64,000 nt of DNA. Source: PALG01 sp964495885 (GTDB lineage Bacteria; Bacteroidota; Bacteroidia; Flavobacteriales; Flavobacteriaceae). The notes beneath the pieces were generated by a model. It was not told where the DNA came from and did no database searches. It saw only the letters and a program-made list of their open reading frames with translations. The first letter of the stretch is position 1. Each line of letters begins with the position of its first letter. Made by a program: the position numbers and the translations under genes. Of the stretch, positions 27,350-36,588 are shown in pieces. The stretch lies in the NCBI GenBank assembly GCA_964495885.1, contig CAZBWO010000015.1, positions 1 through 64,000 of the forward strand, in the 5' to 3' direction.

Positions 27350-28578
27350 AGCATCTAGGAATAAAATTATCGTTATACATTAACTATTTTGTCTTTGCTA
27401 TTCTTTTAAATAGTGTTGGAATTGTTATTTCAAAATCCATCAATGTTTTTAAAGTTACAGAATCCAGTGCCTCAATTCTGGAAGCATTTAAAGACTTACC
27501 TATTGCAGTAGTATCATTCCTTGTAGCCTCTTTTTTACCTCGCTTCGGATACAAAAAAGCGATGTTAGTAGGATTGCTAATTGTATTTTTTGGGTGCATA
27601 GGGATGTATTTTGGAAACAGCTTTGACGCTGCAAAAATTTTGTTTCTCACTGTTGGAGTAAGTTTTGCCTTGATAAAGATTTCAGTGTATAGTCTTATTG
27701 GAGTCGTCACCGAAACTCCCGAGGAGCATTCTGCGTTAATGAGTTCTATAGAAGGTTTCTTCATGGTAGGGATTGCTTCCGCCTATTTTCTGTTTCCAGT
27801 TTTCTTTAGTGATACAGACGAAAATGCATGGCTGGGAGTATATCCAGTACTTTGTGGACTTATAGCGCTTTCCTTTCTCTTTTTGCTATTTTCTAAAATT
27901 GATATTCCCTATGAGGCTGCTGGAAGTAACATCATGGAAGATGTCAAAAATTCATTTGGGCTTCTAGCGATGCCTTTGGTTCTTGTCTTCATCCTTTCAG
28001 CATTCTTTTTTGTAATGATTGAACAAGGAGTGATGACTTGGCTCCCACATTTCAATCAGAAAATATTTGCTTTTGATGAAAAGCTTAGTGTAAATATGGC
28101 GGCAATCCTTGCAATATCACTGGCTTTAGGAAGATTTATTGCAGGATGGGCCTCCAAAAAAATTAATTGGTCTGTGATTATTGTGGTATGCTCTTTAATT
28201 GCCGTAGGAATTCTTTTGGCTGTACTACCGCAATTAAAACCAGATGGTAATGCAACAGTTATCAATTCACTAGGTGACGTACCCTTCCTTGGTTTTGTAC
28301 TCCCCCTAATTGGTTTGTTCATTGCTCCTATTTATCCTTTATTAAATTCTACTGTATTAAGTCACCTTCCCAAACGACTTCATTCTCCTATGAGCGGACT
28401 TATCATTATATTTTCTGCTCTAGGGGGAACTATAGGATCTAGGATTGTTGGAACATTGTTTGAAGAAATTGGAGGTGTAAAAGCCTTTTATTTCTTAATT
28501 ATCCCTATCGGATTATTAATCATATCTGTTATCATTATAAGAAGGTTAATTAAAAAGCAAAGTGAAAGTACACATTAA
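27346..28578 (+). CDS. MFS transporter, FHS-like sugar permease
   Basis: A 410-residue membrane protein with about 12 predicted helices. FVFAILLNSVGIVI in helix 1, the basic loop RFGYKKAML after helix 2 and SGLIIIFSALGGTIGSRIVG near helix 10 fit the glucose/fucose (FHS) branch of the MFS. It overlaps the preceding SLC45-like gene by 4 bp and the trehalase gene by 17 bp, so all three are probably translated together. It may import monosaccharides released by surface enzymes, complementing the disaccharide carrier. The substrate is unknown. Confidence 0.82.
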   Translation: MKHLGIKLSLYINYFVFAILLNSVGIVISKSINVFKVTESSASILEAFKDLPIAVVSFLVASFLPRFGYKKAMLVGLLIVFFGCIGMYFGNSFDAAKILFLTVGVSFALIKISVYSLIGVVTETPEEHSALMSSIEGFFMVGIASAYFLFPVFFSDTDENAWLGVYPVLCGLIALSFLFLLFSKIDIPYEAAGSNIMEDVKNSFGLLAMPLVLVFILSAFFFVMIEQGVMTWLPHFNQKIFAFDEKLSVNMAAILAISLALGRFIAGWASKKINWSVIIVVCSLIAVGILLAVLPQLKPDGNATVINSLGDVPFLGFVLPLIGLFIAPIYPLLNSTVLSHLPKRLHSPMSGLIIIFSALGGTIGSRIVGTLFEEIGGVKAFYFLIIPIGLLIISVIIIRRLIKKQSESTH

Positions 28579-30424
28579 ATCTACTCTTAATGATTTATTA
28601 GCACAGGAAGATACCGATGGCGACAAAAAAATCACCATTGAGGATCAAGGTCCAAAATGCTTTCTGCTGAAAGATCTCAATGGGCAAACCCATGAAATAA
28701 AAGGCACCTACCATCTTTCCAACTTGTTACAGGAACTGGTCTTAGCAATGCAAGAAGGAAAGGAAACTGCCCAAATCCCCCTATCCCATATCGAAGAAGC
28801 CCCTACCCAACGCATTTCCAGAATGATTAGGGATTATTTTTGGGACGGCCTCACACGTACTATGGATGAAGAAGGGATTGAAGCTTTGCTTCGGGATACC
28901 AAAAATGAAACCCTTGAAGCCGAAACAACCCTTCGGGTTTATGTCCCACATCAAGACAGCCTCGCACTTGACTATTACCAGCAACTCCAAAAAAAACTAC
29001 CATTGGAGGTGATTCAGCTTCCCAAAGAAATTAGTCCGCAATACGTTAAAAATATCAATGAACAATCCGGAATTCTTTCTTTGCGGCTTTCCAAAAAAAA
29101 TGAAACCATTAAAGGGGAGCCTTTTGTAGTCCCGGGCGGAAGATTTAATGAAATGTACGGTTGGGATAGCTACTTTGAAGCGGTTGGATTGCTTTTGGAT
29201 AATCGTACCGATTTAGCCATTGGGATGGCCAATAATTTTCAGTATGAAATTGAATACTACGGAAAAATACTCAACGCCAACCGTTCGTATTACCTCACCC
29301 GAACCCAACCTCCATTCTATAGCAGTTTGATTCGGGAAATTTTTGAAATTACCAATGACAAGGATTGGTTGGTTTCTCATCTAAAAACAGCGATCAAAGA
29401 ATATGAAACGGTGTGGATGATTTCCGAAAAAAGACTTGCTCCCAACGGACTTAATCGTTATTTAGCCGAAGGAATTGGACAGCCGCCAGAAGCCGAAGCG
29501 GGACACTTTCATCATGAAATTAGTGCCTATGCAGAAAAGGAAAACATGACTGTCCAGGAATACGAAGAGATGTACCGAAATGACGAAATCCAAAACGAAG
29601 CTTTGGATCATTATTTTATCCATGACCGAAGTGTTCGCGAGTCTGGGCATGACACCAGCTACCGTTTGGAAGGGATCTGTGCCCATTTAAATGTAGTAGA
29701 ATTAAATGCCTTCCTATACAAATATGAAACAGATTTCGCTCACCTCATCCAAACCATTTTTGGAGACGAATTCAATATGGATGGCAAGTTGTATACTTCC
29801 AATTATTGGATGAAAAAAGCAGCCCATAGAAAATCCCTCGTAAATGATTTATTATGGGATGAAGAAAAAGGGCTTTATTTCGATTTTAATTTTGAGGAAG
29901 GGCAACGCACCAATTTTGTTTCAGCAACTACCTTTACACCTTTATGGGCAGGTATGGCTTCCGAAGCACAAGCAAAAAAACTGGTGCGAAATGCGTTACC
30001 CCTTTTAAAAGAAAAGGGCGGAATTGCTTCCTGCACTGAAGATAGCAGAGGCCCAATTGAAAAAAACAGACCCCAAAAACAATGGGATTACCCCAATGGC
30101 TGGGCACCACACCAAATGATGATTTGGCGAGGTTTGAAAAACTACGGATTTGAAGAAGAAAGCCAAGAACTGGTCTATAGATGGCTCTACATGATTACCA
30201 AAAATGCTGTGGATTATAATGGTACGATTCCGGAAAAATATGATGTAGTGAGTGCCACTCACAAAGTTTTTGCAGAATACGGAAATGTAGGGACCGATTT
30301 TCAGTATATTACCAAAGAAGGATTTGGATGGATGAATGCTTCATTTCAATACGGACTTTCACTGCTTCCGAATTTATTTATTTCAAAATTAGATCAACTT
30401 ATACCGCCAAATCAGCTTTTTTAA
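28562..30424 (+). CDS. GH37 trehalase, fungal neutral-trehalase type with Ca-binding motif
   Basis: A 620-residue inverting trehalase without a signal peptide, so cytoplasmic. Trehalase signature 1 (PGGRFNEMYGWDSY, residues 191-204) and signature 2 (QWDYPNGWAP, 507-516) are intact. Asp364 in ESGHDTSYR and Glu572 in AEYGN match the expected acid and base. Residues 17-28, DTDGDKKITIED, form an EF-hand-like loop matching the Ca-binding loop of yeast Nth1, and the flanks (ISNLLQEL-like, KILNANRSYYL) also follow neutral trehalases rather than bacterial TreA/TreF. The start is GTG at 28562; a later start would remove the Ca loop. It overlaps the MFS gene by 17 bp and abuts the kinase gene directly. 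It converts trehalose to two glucose. Confidence 0.93.
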   Translation: MKVHIKSTLNDLLAQEDTDGDKKITIEDQGPKCFLLKDLNGQTHEIKGTYHLSNLLQELVLAMQEGKETAQIPLSHIEEAPTQRISRMIRDYFWDGLTRTMDEEGIEALLRDTKNETLEAETTLRVYVPHQDSLALDYYQQLQKKLPLEVIQLPKEISPQYVKNINEQSGILSLRLSKKNETIKGEPFVVPGGRFNEMYGWDSYFEAVGLLLDNRTDLAIGMANNFQYEIEYYGKILNANRSYYLTRTQPPFYSSLIREIFEITNDKDWLVSHLKTAIKEYETVWMISEKRLAPNGLNRYLAEGIGQPPEAEAGHFHHEISAYAEKENMTVQEYEEMYRNDEIQNEALDHYFIHDRSVRESGHDTSYRLEGICAHLNVVELNAFLYKYETDFAHLIQTIFGDEFNMDGKLYTSNYWMKKAAHRKSLVNDLLWDEEKGLYFDFNFEEGQRTNFVSATTFTPLWAGMASEAQAKKLVRNALPLLKEKGGIASCTEDSRGPIEKNRPQKQWDYPNGWAPHQMMIWRGLKNYGFEEESQELVYRWLYMITKNAVDYNGTIPEKYDVVSATHKVFAEYGNVGTDFQYITKEGFGWMNASFQYGLSLLPNLFISKLDQLIPPNQLF

Positions 30425-31366
30425 ATGAGCCAAACATCAAAAATAGATATTGTATGTGTAGGAGAAATCCTTATCGATTTTATTGGGGAACAAGTAGAAC
30501 AACCCATTAAATACACCAAGGATTACCACAGATATCTTGGCGGTAGCCCAACCAATGTCGCAATGAATCTTTCGCGATTGGGACTGGCAGTACAAATGGT
30601 TGCCACCGTAGGAGAAGACGGTTTTGGGGATTATATTAAAAAAAGACTTGAAGAGGCAGAGATCCTTACAAATTATCTGGTAGAGCATCCCGAAAAACCA
30701 ACTACGGTTATTTTTGTAAATCGTACCCAGAACACCCCAGAGTTCATTGCTTTTAGAGGAGCTGATACAGAGATACATCCTATTCAGCTTACTGAGGAAT
30801 TACTGAAAAATTCCAAAATTTTTCATACTACTTGTTTTGCCCTAAGCAAAAAACCTGCCCGAAATACTATTCTGGAAGGTGCTAAAAAGGCCTTTGAGTT
30901 AGGATGTCAATTAAGCATTGATTTAAATTATTCTGAAAAAATATGGCCCAATCAAATCAAGGCCAGGGAAGCCATTGAAACCTATTGCAGCTATGAACCC
31001 TTGGTGAAAATAAGTCAGGATGATGTAGATAGGCTTTTCGGAAAAGGTCTTTCACATGAAGAGGTTTTCGAACGATTGCATGGATTTGGCGCCAAAGTTA
31101 TTTGTTTCACCCTTGGAAGTAAAGGTGCCAAGCTAAGTGAAAAAGGAAAGCCTGTCATTAGTCTTTCAGCGATGAAGGTTGAAAAAATCATGGATGCAAC
31201 AGGAGCAGGAGATGCTTTTTGGAGCGGATTTCTATTTGCATACCTAAAAGGAAAATCTAATGAAAAATGTATGGAAGCCGCCCTACAAATGGCAGCCATT
31301 AAACTACAAAATGTTGGCAGGATCCCAGATTATGCCGATGTGATTTCTAAGGTTTTAGGTATTTAG
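30425..31366 (+). CDS. PfkB-family carbohydrate kinase, probable fructokinase
   Basis: A 313-residue ribokinase-family sugar kinase. YLGGSPTNVAMNLSRLG matches the N-terminal signature and DATGAGDAFWSG the C-terminal one, with Asp263 as expected catalytic base. The ATG follows the trehalase stop with no gap. It is clearly different in sequence from the kinase at 146-1051 (for example SPTNVA against APLNVA), so it is not a recent duplication. It probably phosphorylates fructose from sucrose cleavage, but PfkB enzymes for other sugars cannot be excluded. It is convergent with the SSS symporter, only 6 bp away. Confidence 0.88.
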   Translation: MSQTSKIDIVCVGEILIDFIGEQVEQPIKYTKDYHRYLGGSPTNVAMNLSRLGLAVQMVATVGEDGFGDYIKKRLEEAEILTNYLVEHPEKPTTVIFVNRTQNTPEFIAFRGADTEIHPIQLTEELLKNSKIFHTTCFALSKKPARNTILEGAKKAFELGCQLSIDLNYSEKIWPNQIKAREAIETYCSYEPLVKISQDDVDRLFGKGLSHEEVFERLHGFGAKVICFTLGSKGAKLSEKGKPVISLSAMKVEKIMDATGAGDAFWSGFLFAYLKGKSNEKCMEAALQMAAIKLQNVGRIPDYADVISKVLGI

Positions 31367-31372
31367 TAATCC

Positions 31373-33046
31373 TTATCTAAAAACCCACCACAGTATTAAT
31401 ACCGCAATAATAATTAGCACCGTAAGGAAAAATTCCTTGGTTTTGAATAGTTCCTTACGCTCCTTACTTTTGTAATTGTACACCAAATTGGGCTCCAATG
31501 TTTTGGAAGAAGCCTGTGTGGTAAGGCTTACCAACACCATAATACTTATGCTCACTACAAAAAGGAAAATAGCATAGTGCAGGAAGTTCATATACACGAG
31601 CGTGCCTAGTAAGGAAGATTCTGAAATAACCAATCCACCCTCCTGACTCATATATTCCAGTGCCAAACGACCAATCCCTAAAATAAAACCGGTCCATAAT
31701 GCAGCCAAAGCACCTTTACTGTTGATTTTTTTATAGAAAATACCTAAAAGGAAAGCTGCTGCAATTGGAGGCGAAATATAGGCCTGCACACTCTGAAGGT
31801 ATTTATAAATCCCTCCACCTTCAGTTAGTTTTTGCATAAGTGGGATCCATGCCAATCCAACAATAACCAATACAACAGTTGCAATACGACCAATGTTCAC
31901 CAATTCCCTTTCGGAAGCCTGAGGCCGCCATTGTTTATAAAAATCAAAAGTAAACAAGGTAGAGGTACTATTAAACACACTAGAAAGCGAACTCATCAAT
32001 GCTGCAAGAAAACCTGCAACAACCAATCCTTTAATCCCAACTGGCATAACCCGCAAAATCATCGCAGGCAGTGCTGCATCAGTAGTGGTTTTAATTTCTC
32101 CAGTGATAGGATTTTCAATAGTAAACATTTCAGGGAATTCTGTTACAGACAAAGCATAGGCGATAATCCCAGGGATTATAAAAATAAAGAGCGGTAATAA
32201 TTTTAAAAATCCACCAAAAATAGTTCCTCGTCTCGCAGTTTCAATATTCTTTGCTGAAAGTACCCGTTGTACAATAAACTGATCTGTACACCAATACCAA
32301 ATACCTAAAATAGGCGCTCCCAAAAGTACCCCCGTCCATGGGTATTCCTTATTCCTCCATAGACTCATAAATGTTTCGGGTTCTGGTGCATTATCTTGTA
32401 TCGCCACCAATACCTGATCCCAACCACCTATGGCTTCCAAACCAAAATAAGTAGCTGCTATTCCACCTAAAATAAATACTAAGGCCTGAATCATATCGGT
32501 ATAGATAACCGCTTTCAATCCTCCAAAAACCGTATAAAGCCCTGTTGCTAATACGGTAATAATGGCGCCAGTCCAAAAAGGAATTCCCAATAGTACCTCA
32601 AAGACCAACGCACCTGCAAAAATGGTAAAAGAGATTTTGGTCAAAACGTAAGAAATAATGGAAATCAGTGAAAGGTAGGTTCGCGCTCCTTTATTGTAGC
32701 GTTTTTCTAAGAATTCTGGCATTGTAAATACGCCACTTTTGATATAAAAAGGGACAAATACCCAACCCAGTAATAATAAAATAAGTGCTGCCAGAATTTC
32801 AAATTGTGCCTCTGGGAATGCCCCACGGGCTCCCGCTCCAGACAAACCAATGAGGTGCTCAGAGCCAATATTACTCGCAAATAAAGACGCCCCAATGGCA
32901 AACCAACCTAGGTTCCTTCCACCTAAAAAATAATTGGAAGAGTCTGCTCCCGCTTTTTCCTTTTTGGTCACATACCAAGCAATGGCAAATACCAACAAAA
33001 AATAGCCTGCAATAATGATAAAGTCTAAGAGATGGAGATGGTCCAT
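31373..33046 (-). CDS. Sodium:solute symporter (SSS/SGLT family)
   Basis: A 557-residue inner-membrane protein with about 14 hydrophobic helices. NYFLGGRNLGWFAIGASLFA and SNIGSEHLIGLSGAGA are typical of the SGLT-like branch, as are the TVFGGLKAVIYTDMIQ segment in helix 4-5 and the conserved AALMSSLSSVFNSTSTLF near helix 8. Members couple Na+ entry to sugar, myo-inositol or similar uptake. The gene is transcribed towards the sugar locus from a 105-bp divergent region shared with the porin-like gene at 33152. Its relation to the LacI regulon is unclear, since no operator was seen upstream. Confidence 0.92.
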   Translation of the reverse strand: MDHLHLLDFIIIAGYFLLVFAIAWYVTKKEKAGADSSNYFLGGRNLGWFAIGASLFASNIGSEHLIGLSGAGARGAFPEAQFEILAALILLLLGWVFVPFYIKSGVFTMPEFLEKRYNKGARTYLSLISIISYVLTKISFTIFAGALVFEVLLGIPFWTGAIITVLATGLYTVFGGLKAVIYTDMIQALVFILGGIAATYFGLEAIGGWDQVLVAIQDNAPEPETFMSLWRNKEYPWTGVLLGAPILGIWYWCTDQFIVQRVLSAKNIETARRGTIFGGFLKLLPLFIFIIPGIIAYALSVTEFPEMFTIENPITGEIKTTTDAALPAMILRVMPVGIKGLVVAGFLAALMSSLSSVFNSTSTLFTFDFYKQWRPQASERELVNIGRIATVVLVIVGLAWIPLMQKLTEGGGIYKYLQSVQAYISPPIAAAFLLGIFYKKINSKGALAALWTGFILGIGRLALEYMSQEGGLVISESSLLGTLVYMNFLHYAIFLFVVSISIMVLVSLTTQASSKTLEPNLVYNYKSKERKELFKTKEFFLTVLIIIAVLILWWVFR

Positions 33047-33151
33047 AAGTATATTTTTTGGTCGTTAATTGATTTCTAAAAGTAGAAAAATTAATCCACT
33101 TCCCCAGCACTGAAAAACTTTTAGTTATTTTTAGGTCATTAAACCATTTTC

Positions 33152-33904
33152 ATGAAAGCAATTACTCTTTTTATTTTTTTATTTATTAGTATGGGAATGT
33201 CTTCCCAAATCCTCAATGTAGAATCGCTTCGGAAAGTAACAGATACATCAGGATGGTCTGGAGCGGCTAGTTTGAATTTAAGTCTTAAAAGAAATGTAAA
33301 CGACTTTGTAACCATAGGAAGTGATATCCACATTCAATATAAAATGAACAACCACTTGGTCCTATTTAAAAACGACGTGGCTTTTCAAAAAATTGAAGGA
33401 GAAAATTTTGACAATAGTTTGGTTTCCCACGTGAGATATAATTACCGATTTCACCCAAGGATTGCTTGGGAAGCATTTGTGCAGGGGCAATACAATAAAG
33501 TGAACCTTATCAATTTTAGGGGATTGTTGGGGACAGGCCCTAGGTTTAAGCTCACCAATTCTGAAAACTATAAATTTTATCTGGGCACCCTGGTCATGTA
33601 CGAATATGAAGAAGTAGATGATAACATTACCCCTATTCAAAGAAATTTTAGAGGGAGCGGCTACCTTTCCTTTAGCTTGTATCCTTCAGAACGGGTCTCT
33701 ATTGTAAGCACGACTTATTACCAACCCAGATTCAGCAATTTTAGCGATTACCGTATTTCCAGTGAAAGTTCCTTGCTCGTAGACCTTTTTACAAATTTTG
33801 CGTTAAAAACTACCTATCTTTTTGTCTATGATGCCATTCCGGCGGTGGGGATTCCTAATTCGCAATACAATTTCAGTACGGGAATTACATATAGCTTCGA
33901 TTAA
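33152..33904 (+). CDS. DUF481-like outer-membrane beta-barrel protein
   Basis: A 250-residue exported protein. A signal peptide (ITLFIFLFISMGMSSQ) is followed by alternating beta-strand patterns such as DFVTIGSDIHIQYKMNNHLVLFKND and a C-terminal strand ending YSFD, consistent with a small outer-membrane barrel of the DUF481 type. No enzymatic motif is visible. It is divergent from the SSS symporter and 100 bp ahead of the arsenosugar operon; no clear terminator separates them. Function unknown. Confidence 0.72.
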   Translation: MKAITLFIFLFISMGMSSQILNVESLRKVTDTSGWSGAASLNLSLKRNVNDFVTIGSDIHIQYKMNNHLVLFKNDVAFQKIEGENFDNSLVSHVRYNYRFHPRIAWEAFVQGQYNKVNLINFRGLLGTGPRFKLTNSENYKFYLGTLVMYEYEEVDDNITPIQRNFRGSGYLSFSLYPSERVSIVSTTYYQPRFSNFSDYRISSESSLLVDLFTNFALKTTYLFVYDAIPAVGIPNSQYNFSTGITYSFD

Positions 33905-34004
33905 TACAAAGATTAACGTAAGTTTTTCAGCATTTCACGAACTACTTTTCTATATTTAAATCTTTCAGCTATATTATCTCGTATATATATTAAAACCGAA
34001 CAAT

Positions 34005-34334
34005 ATGTCCTATTATGACCCGAAAGATCTTCGGAAATTTGGAAACATCACCGAATGGAGTGAAGAACTAGGCACAAAATTTTTTGATTACTACGGAAAA
34101 GTTTTTGAAGAAGGGGCGCTATCTGCCCGTGAAAAATCCCTTATTGCTTTAGCAGTAGCCCATACCGAAATGTGCCCTTATTGTATTGACGCCTATACCG
34201 TAGATGGTTTGCAACGGGGCATCACTAAAGAAGAAATGATGGAAGCAGTTCACGTTGGAGCCGCCATAAAAGGTGGGGCAAGTTTGGTGCATGGGGTGAT
34301 GATGATGAATAAAGTGAAAAAACTGGAAGGATAA
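34005..34334 (+). CDS. Arsenosugar biosynthesis-associated peroxidase-like protein (CMD family)
   Basis: A 109-residue member of the AhpD/carboxymuconolactone decarboxylase family, in the branch usually found next to arsS. The redox CxxC is Cys57-Pro-Tyr-Cys60 in EMCPYCIDAYT, followed by the helix VHVGAAIKGGASLVHG. It begins the arsenosugar operon and ends 3 bp before arsS. A role in handling thiol or peroxide stress linked to arsenic intermediates is inferred; no activity is established from the sequence. No clear ArsR box was seen in the 100-bp upstream region. Confidence 0.87.
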   Translation: MSYYDPKDLRKFGNITEWSEELGTKFFDYYGKVFEEGALSAREKSLIALAVAHTEMCPYCIDAYTVDGLQRGITKEEMMEAVHVGAAIKGGASLVHGVMMMNKVKKLEG

Positions 34335-34337
34335 TTT

Positions 34338-35402
34338 ATGACCAAAATAAAGACACAATCATTAAAGAAACGGGAAAGTGAACTTGCCAAAGCAAAAACC
34401 CAGGTAACCTTTTTATCCAATGGTATTTTTGCAAATGGAGAGCTTCCTAGGTTTGCCGATAAAATTGATGAGTCTGGCCAATTTCCACTACAGCCAAAAA
34501 AATTGGAAATCCTTCAAATTAACGTGGGATACATGTGTAATCAGGTATGTGAACATTGCCATGTAGATGCGGGGCCAGACCGTACAGAAATCATGACAAG
34601 GGAAACCATGCAGCAATGTTTGGAGGTTATCAAAACTACAGGGGCCCACACATTAGACCTTACAGGTGGTGCACCAGAAATGAATCCTAATTTTAGGTGG
34701 TTTGTAGAAGAAGCGAGTAAAGCTGGGATTCAGGATTTTATAGTACGCAGCAATCTCACCATTATTGTAGCAAACAAAAAGTACCATGACCTTCCAGAAT
34801 TTTTTAAAAAACATAACGTACATGTAGTGAGCAGTATGCCTCACTGGACCCGCGGAAAGACAGATAAGCAACGTGGAGATGGAGTGTTTGACGCTTCCAT
34901 TAAAGCACTTCAGATGCTAAATGAAGTTGGGTATGGTATGCCAGATAGTGATTTAAAACTGGATTTGGTCTATAACCCAAGCGGTGCCTTTTTACCGGGG
35001 GATCAAGCAAGTATGCAAAAAGAATTCAAAAAGGCCTTATTGGAAGATTTCGGGATTCATTTCCACGATCTTTTTGCGATAACCAACTTGCCCATTTCCC
35101 GTTTTCTGGATTTTTTGATTGCGAGTGATAATTATGAAGATTATATGTATTCCTTAGTGGAAGCCTTCAATCCTGCGGCCGTTTCCAATGTGATGTGCAC
35201 TAACACCTTGTCGGTAAGCTGGGATGGCTGGCTCTATGACTGTGATTTCAATCAAATGTTGGAATTAAAAGTTGCAAGTAAGGTGAAGCATATTTCTGAA
35301 TACAATGAAGATATTTTGAACAACCGAAATATTGTGATCTCACAACATTGTTACGGTTGTACTGCAGGTGCGGGAAGTAGCTGCCAGGGATCTGTAGCCT
35401 AA
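34338..35402 (+). CDS. arsS: Arsenosugar biosynthesis radical SAM protein ArsS
   Basis: A 354-residue radical SAM enzyme. The cluster motif CxxxCxxC is Cys67, Cys71 and Cys74 in YMCNQVCEHCHVDAGPD; LDLTGGAPEMNP supplies the GGE-like SAM-binding strand. The C-terminus has the DUF3641-type cysteines (MCTNTLSVSWDGWLYDCDF and CYGCTAGAGSSCQG), the mark of ArsS. The family transfers the 5'-deoxyadenosyl group of SAM to a dimethylated arsenical, producing dimethylarsinoyl-adenosine, the precursor of arsenosugars. ArsM is encoded downstream in the same operon. The gene overlaps the next start by one base (TAATG). Confidence 0.95.
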   Translation: MTKIKTQSLKKRESELAKAKTQVTFLSNGIFANGELPRFADKIDESGQFPLQPKKLEILQINVGYMCNQVCEHCHVDAGPDRTEIMTRETMQQCLEVIKTTGAHTLDLTGGAPEMNPNFRWFVEEASKAGIQDFIVRSNLTIIVANKKYHDLPEFFKKHNVHVVSSMPHWTRGKTDKQRGDGVFDASIKALQMLNEVGYGMPDSDLKLDLVYNPSGAFLPGDQASMQKEFKKALLEDFGIHFHDLFAITNLPISRFLDFLIASDNYEDYMYSLVEAFNPAAVSNVMCTNTLSVSWDGWLYDCDFNQMLELKVASKVKHISEYNEDILNNRNIVISQHCYGCTAGAGSSCQGSVA

Positions 35403-35902
35403 TGAAATACGCCGTTTTTTCCATATTATTTCTTAGTCTAGCAATTGTTTCACATGCGCAACGAAGCCTTGAAGAAATGCTTGCATCCCACAATTCGCAA
35501 AGCATTCCGTACATTTCTGTTGCTGAAGCTCGTATGATGCAGCTACACCATAAAGCCATTATCTTGGACGTGAGAAAATTAGAGGAATTCCACGTGAGCC
35601 GCATTCCATCTGCTTATTTTTTTGGAAAGGGAGGAATTCTTGAAGATGAACTTTCGCAACTTTTGAAAGACAAACAGCAGCCCATTATTGTATACTGCAG
35701 TGTTGGGATACGTTCTGAAACTGCTGCTGAGAAATTGAAAAAATCGGGATTCACTAATGTTAGGAATTTATATGGTGGTATCTTTGAATGGAAAAATGAA
35801 GGGTATCCCGTATACGATGAAAATGGGCAACCAACCGAAAAAGTACATACCTTTTCAGCAAAATGGGAACCCTATCTAAAAAAAGGGATTAAAGTACATT
35901 AA
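35402..35902 (+). CDS. Exported rhodanese-domain protein
   Basis: A 166-residue protein with a signal peptide (AVFSILFLSLAIVSHAQ) and one rhodanese domain. The active loop is VYCSVGIRSE with Cys99 as the sulfur-carrying residue, preceded by the family's ILDVRKLEEFHVSRIP motif. The export signal means it acts in the periplasm, unlike the cytoplasmic arsenosugar enzymes around it. It overlaps arsS by one base and ends 2 bp before the TIGR04282 gene, so it belongs to the operon. Thiolation of an arsenical, or control of periplasmic thiols, is only an inference. Confidence 0.85.
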   Translation: MKYAVFSILFLSLAIVSHAQRSLEEMLASHNSQSIPYISVAEARMMQLHHKAIILDVRKLEEFHVSRIPSAYFFGKGGILEDELSQLLKDKQQPIIVYCSVGIRSETAAEKLKKSGFTNVRNLYGGIFEWKNEGYPVYDENGQPTEKVHTFSAKWEPYLKKGIKVH

Positions 35903-35904
35903 CT

Positions 35905-36588
35905 ATGGGGTTATTCACTACCAAGGATACCGAAGATGAAAATGCTTCAGATGTATTTCACTTCCCAACTTCCAAAAAACTGCTACTCATCTTCACAAGA
36001 AACCCGCAATTAGGAAAATGTAAAACACGTCTTGCCGCAAAAATAGGAGCTGAAAACGCCCTGGATATCTATAAATTTTTGCTACAGCATACCGTAGCTA
36101 TCACCCAAGATTCCACGCCCAATAAAAGGGTTTATTATTCCGAAGAGATTTGGGAGGAAGATATTTGGAACCCTAAGTTTTATACCAAAATGCTGCAAAA
36201 AGGAAACGATTTGGGCGAACGCATGAAACATGCATTTGAGGAAGGCTTTAGGGATGGATATGAAAAAATTATCATCATAGGAAGTGATATCTATGACCTC
36301 TCACAACAGGATATTGAAGCAGCATTCCTAGCATTGGAAGATCATGATTTTGTCATAGGGCCTGCTAAAGATGGAGGATATTATCTTTTGGGCATGAAAA
36401 CATTGAAGCCCAAATTATTTCAAAATAAAGAATGGGGAACCACTACAGTGCTTGAAGATACTTTACAAGATTTAAGCAATGAAACTGTTTGTCATCTTCC
36501 CCTAAAGAATGATATTGATGTGTTGGAAGACATTCTGGATATTGAAGTGTTTCAACCCTATTTAAAACAGATAAAAAATGACGAATAA
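35905..36588 (+). CDS. TIGR04282-family arsenosugar biosynthesis glycosyltransferase
   Basis: A 227-residue DUF2064-type nucleotidyl/glycosyl-transferase of GT-A fold. IFTRNPQLGKCKTRLAAKIG is the nucleotide-binding opening, IIIGSDIYDL carries the metal-binding SD, and IGPAKDGGYYLLGMK is the family's signature. Members sit beside arsS and are thought to help build the sugar side of arsenosugars. The reading frame overlaps the PNP gene by 11 bp. No signal peptide is present, so it is cytoplasmic. Confidence 0.9.
   Translation: MGLFTTKDTEDENASDVFHFPTSKKLLLIFTRNPQLGKCKTRLAAKIGAENALDIYKFLLQHTVAITQDSTPNKRVYYSEEIWEEDIWNPKFYTKMLQKGNDLGERMKHAFEEGFRDGYEKIIIIGSDIYDLSQQDIEAAFLALEDHDFVIGPAKDGGYYLLGMKTLKPKLFQNKEWGTTTVLEDTLQDLSNETVCHLPLKNDIDVLEDILDIEVFQPYLKQIKNDE

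Noticed and set aside
33905..34004. ArsR-type operator before the arsenosugar operon
   Set aside because: Only AT-rich sequence with weak internal symmetry is present, and no ArsR gene is in the window.
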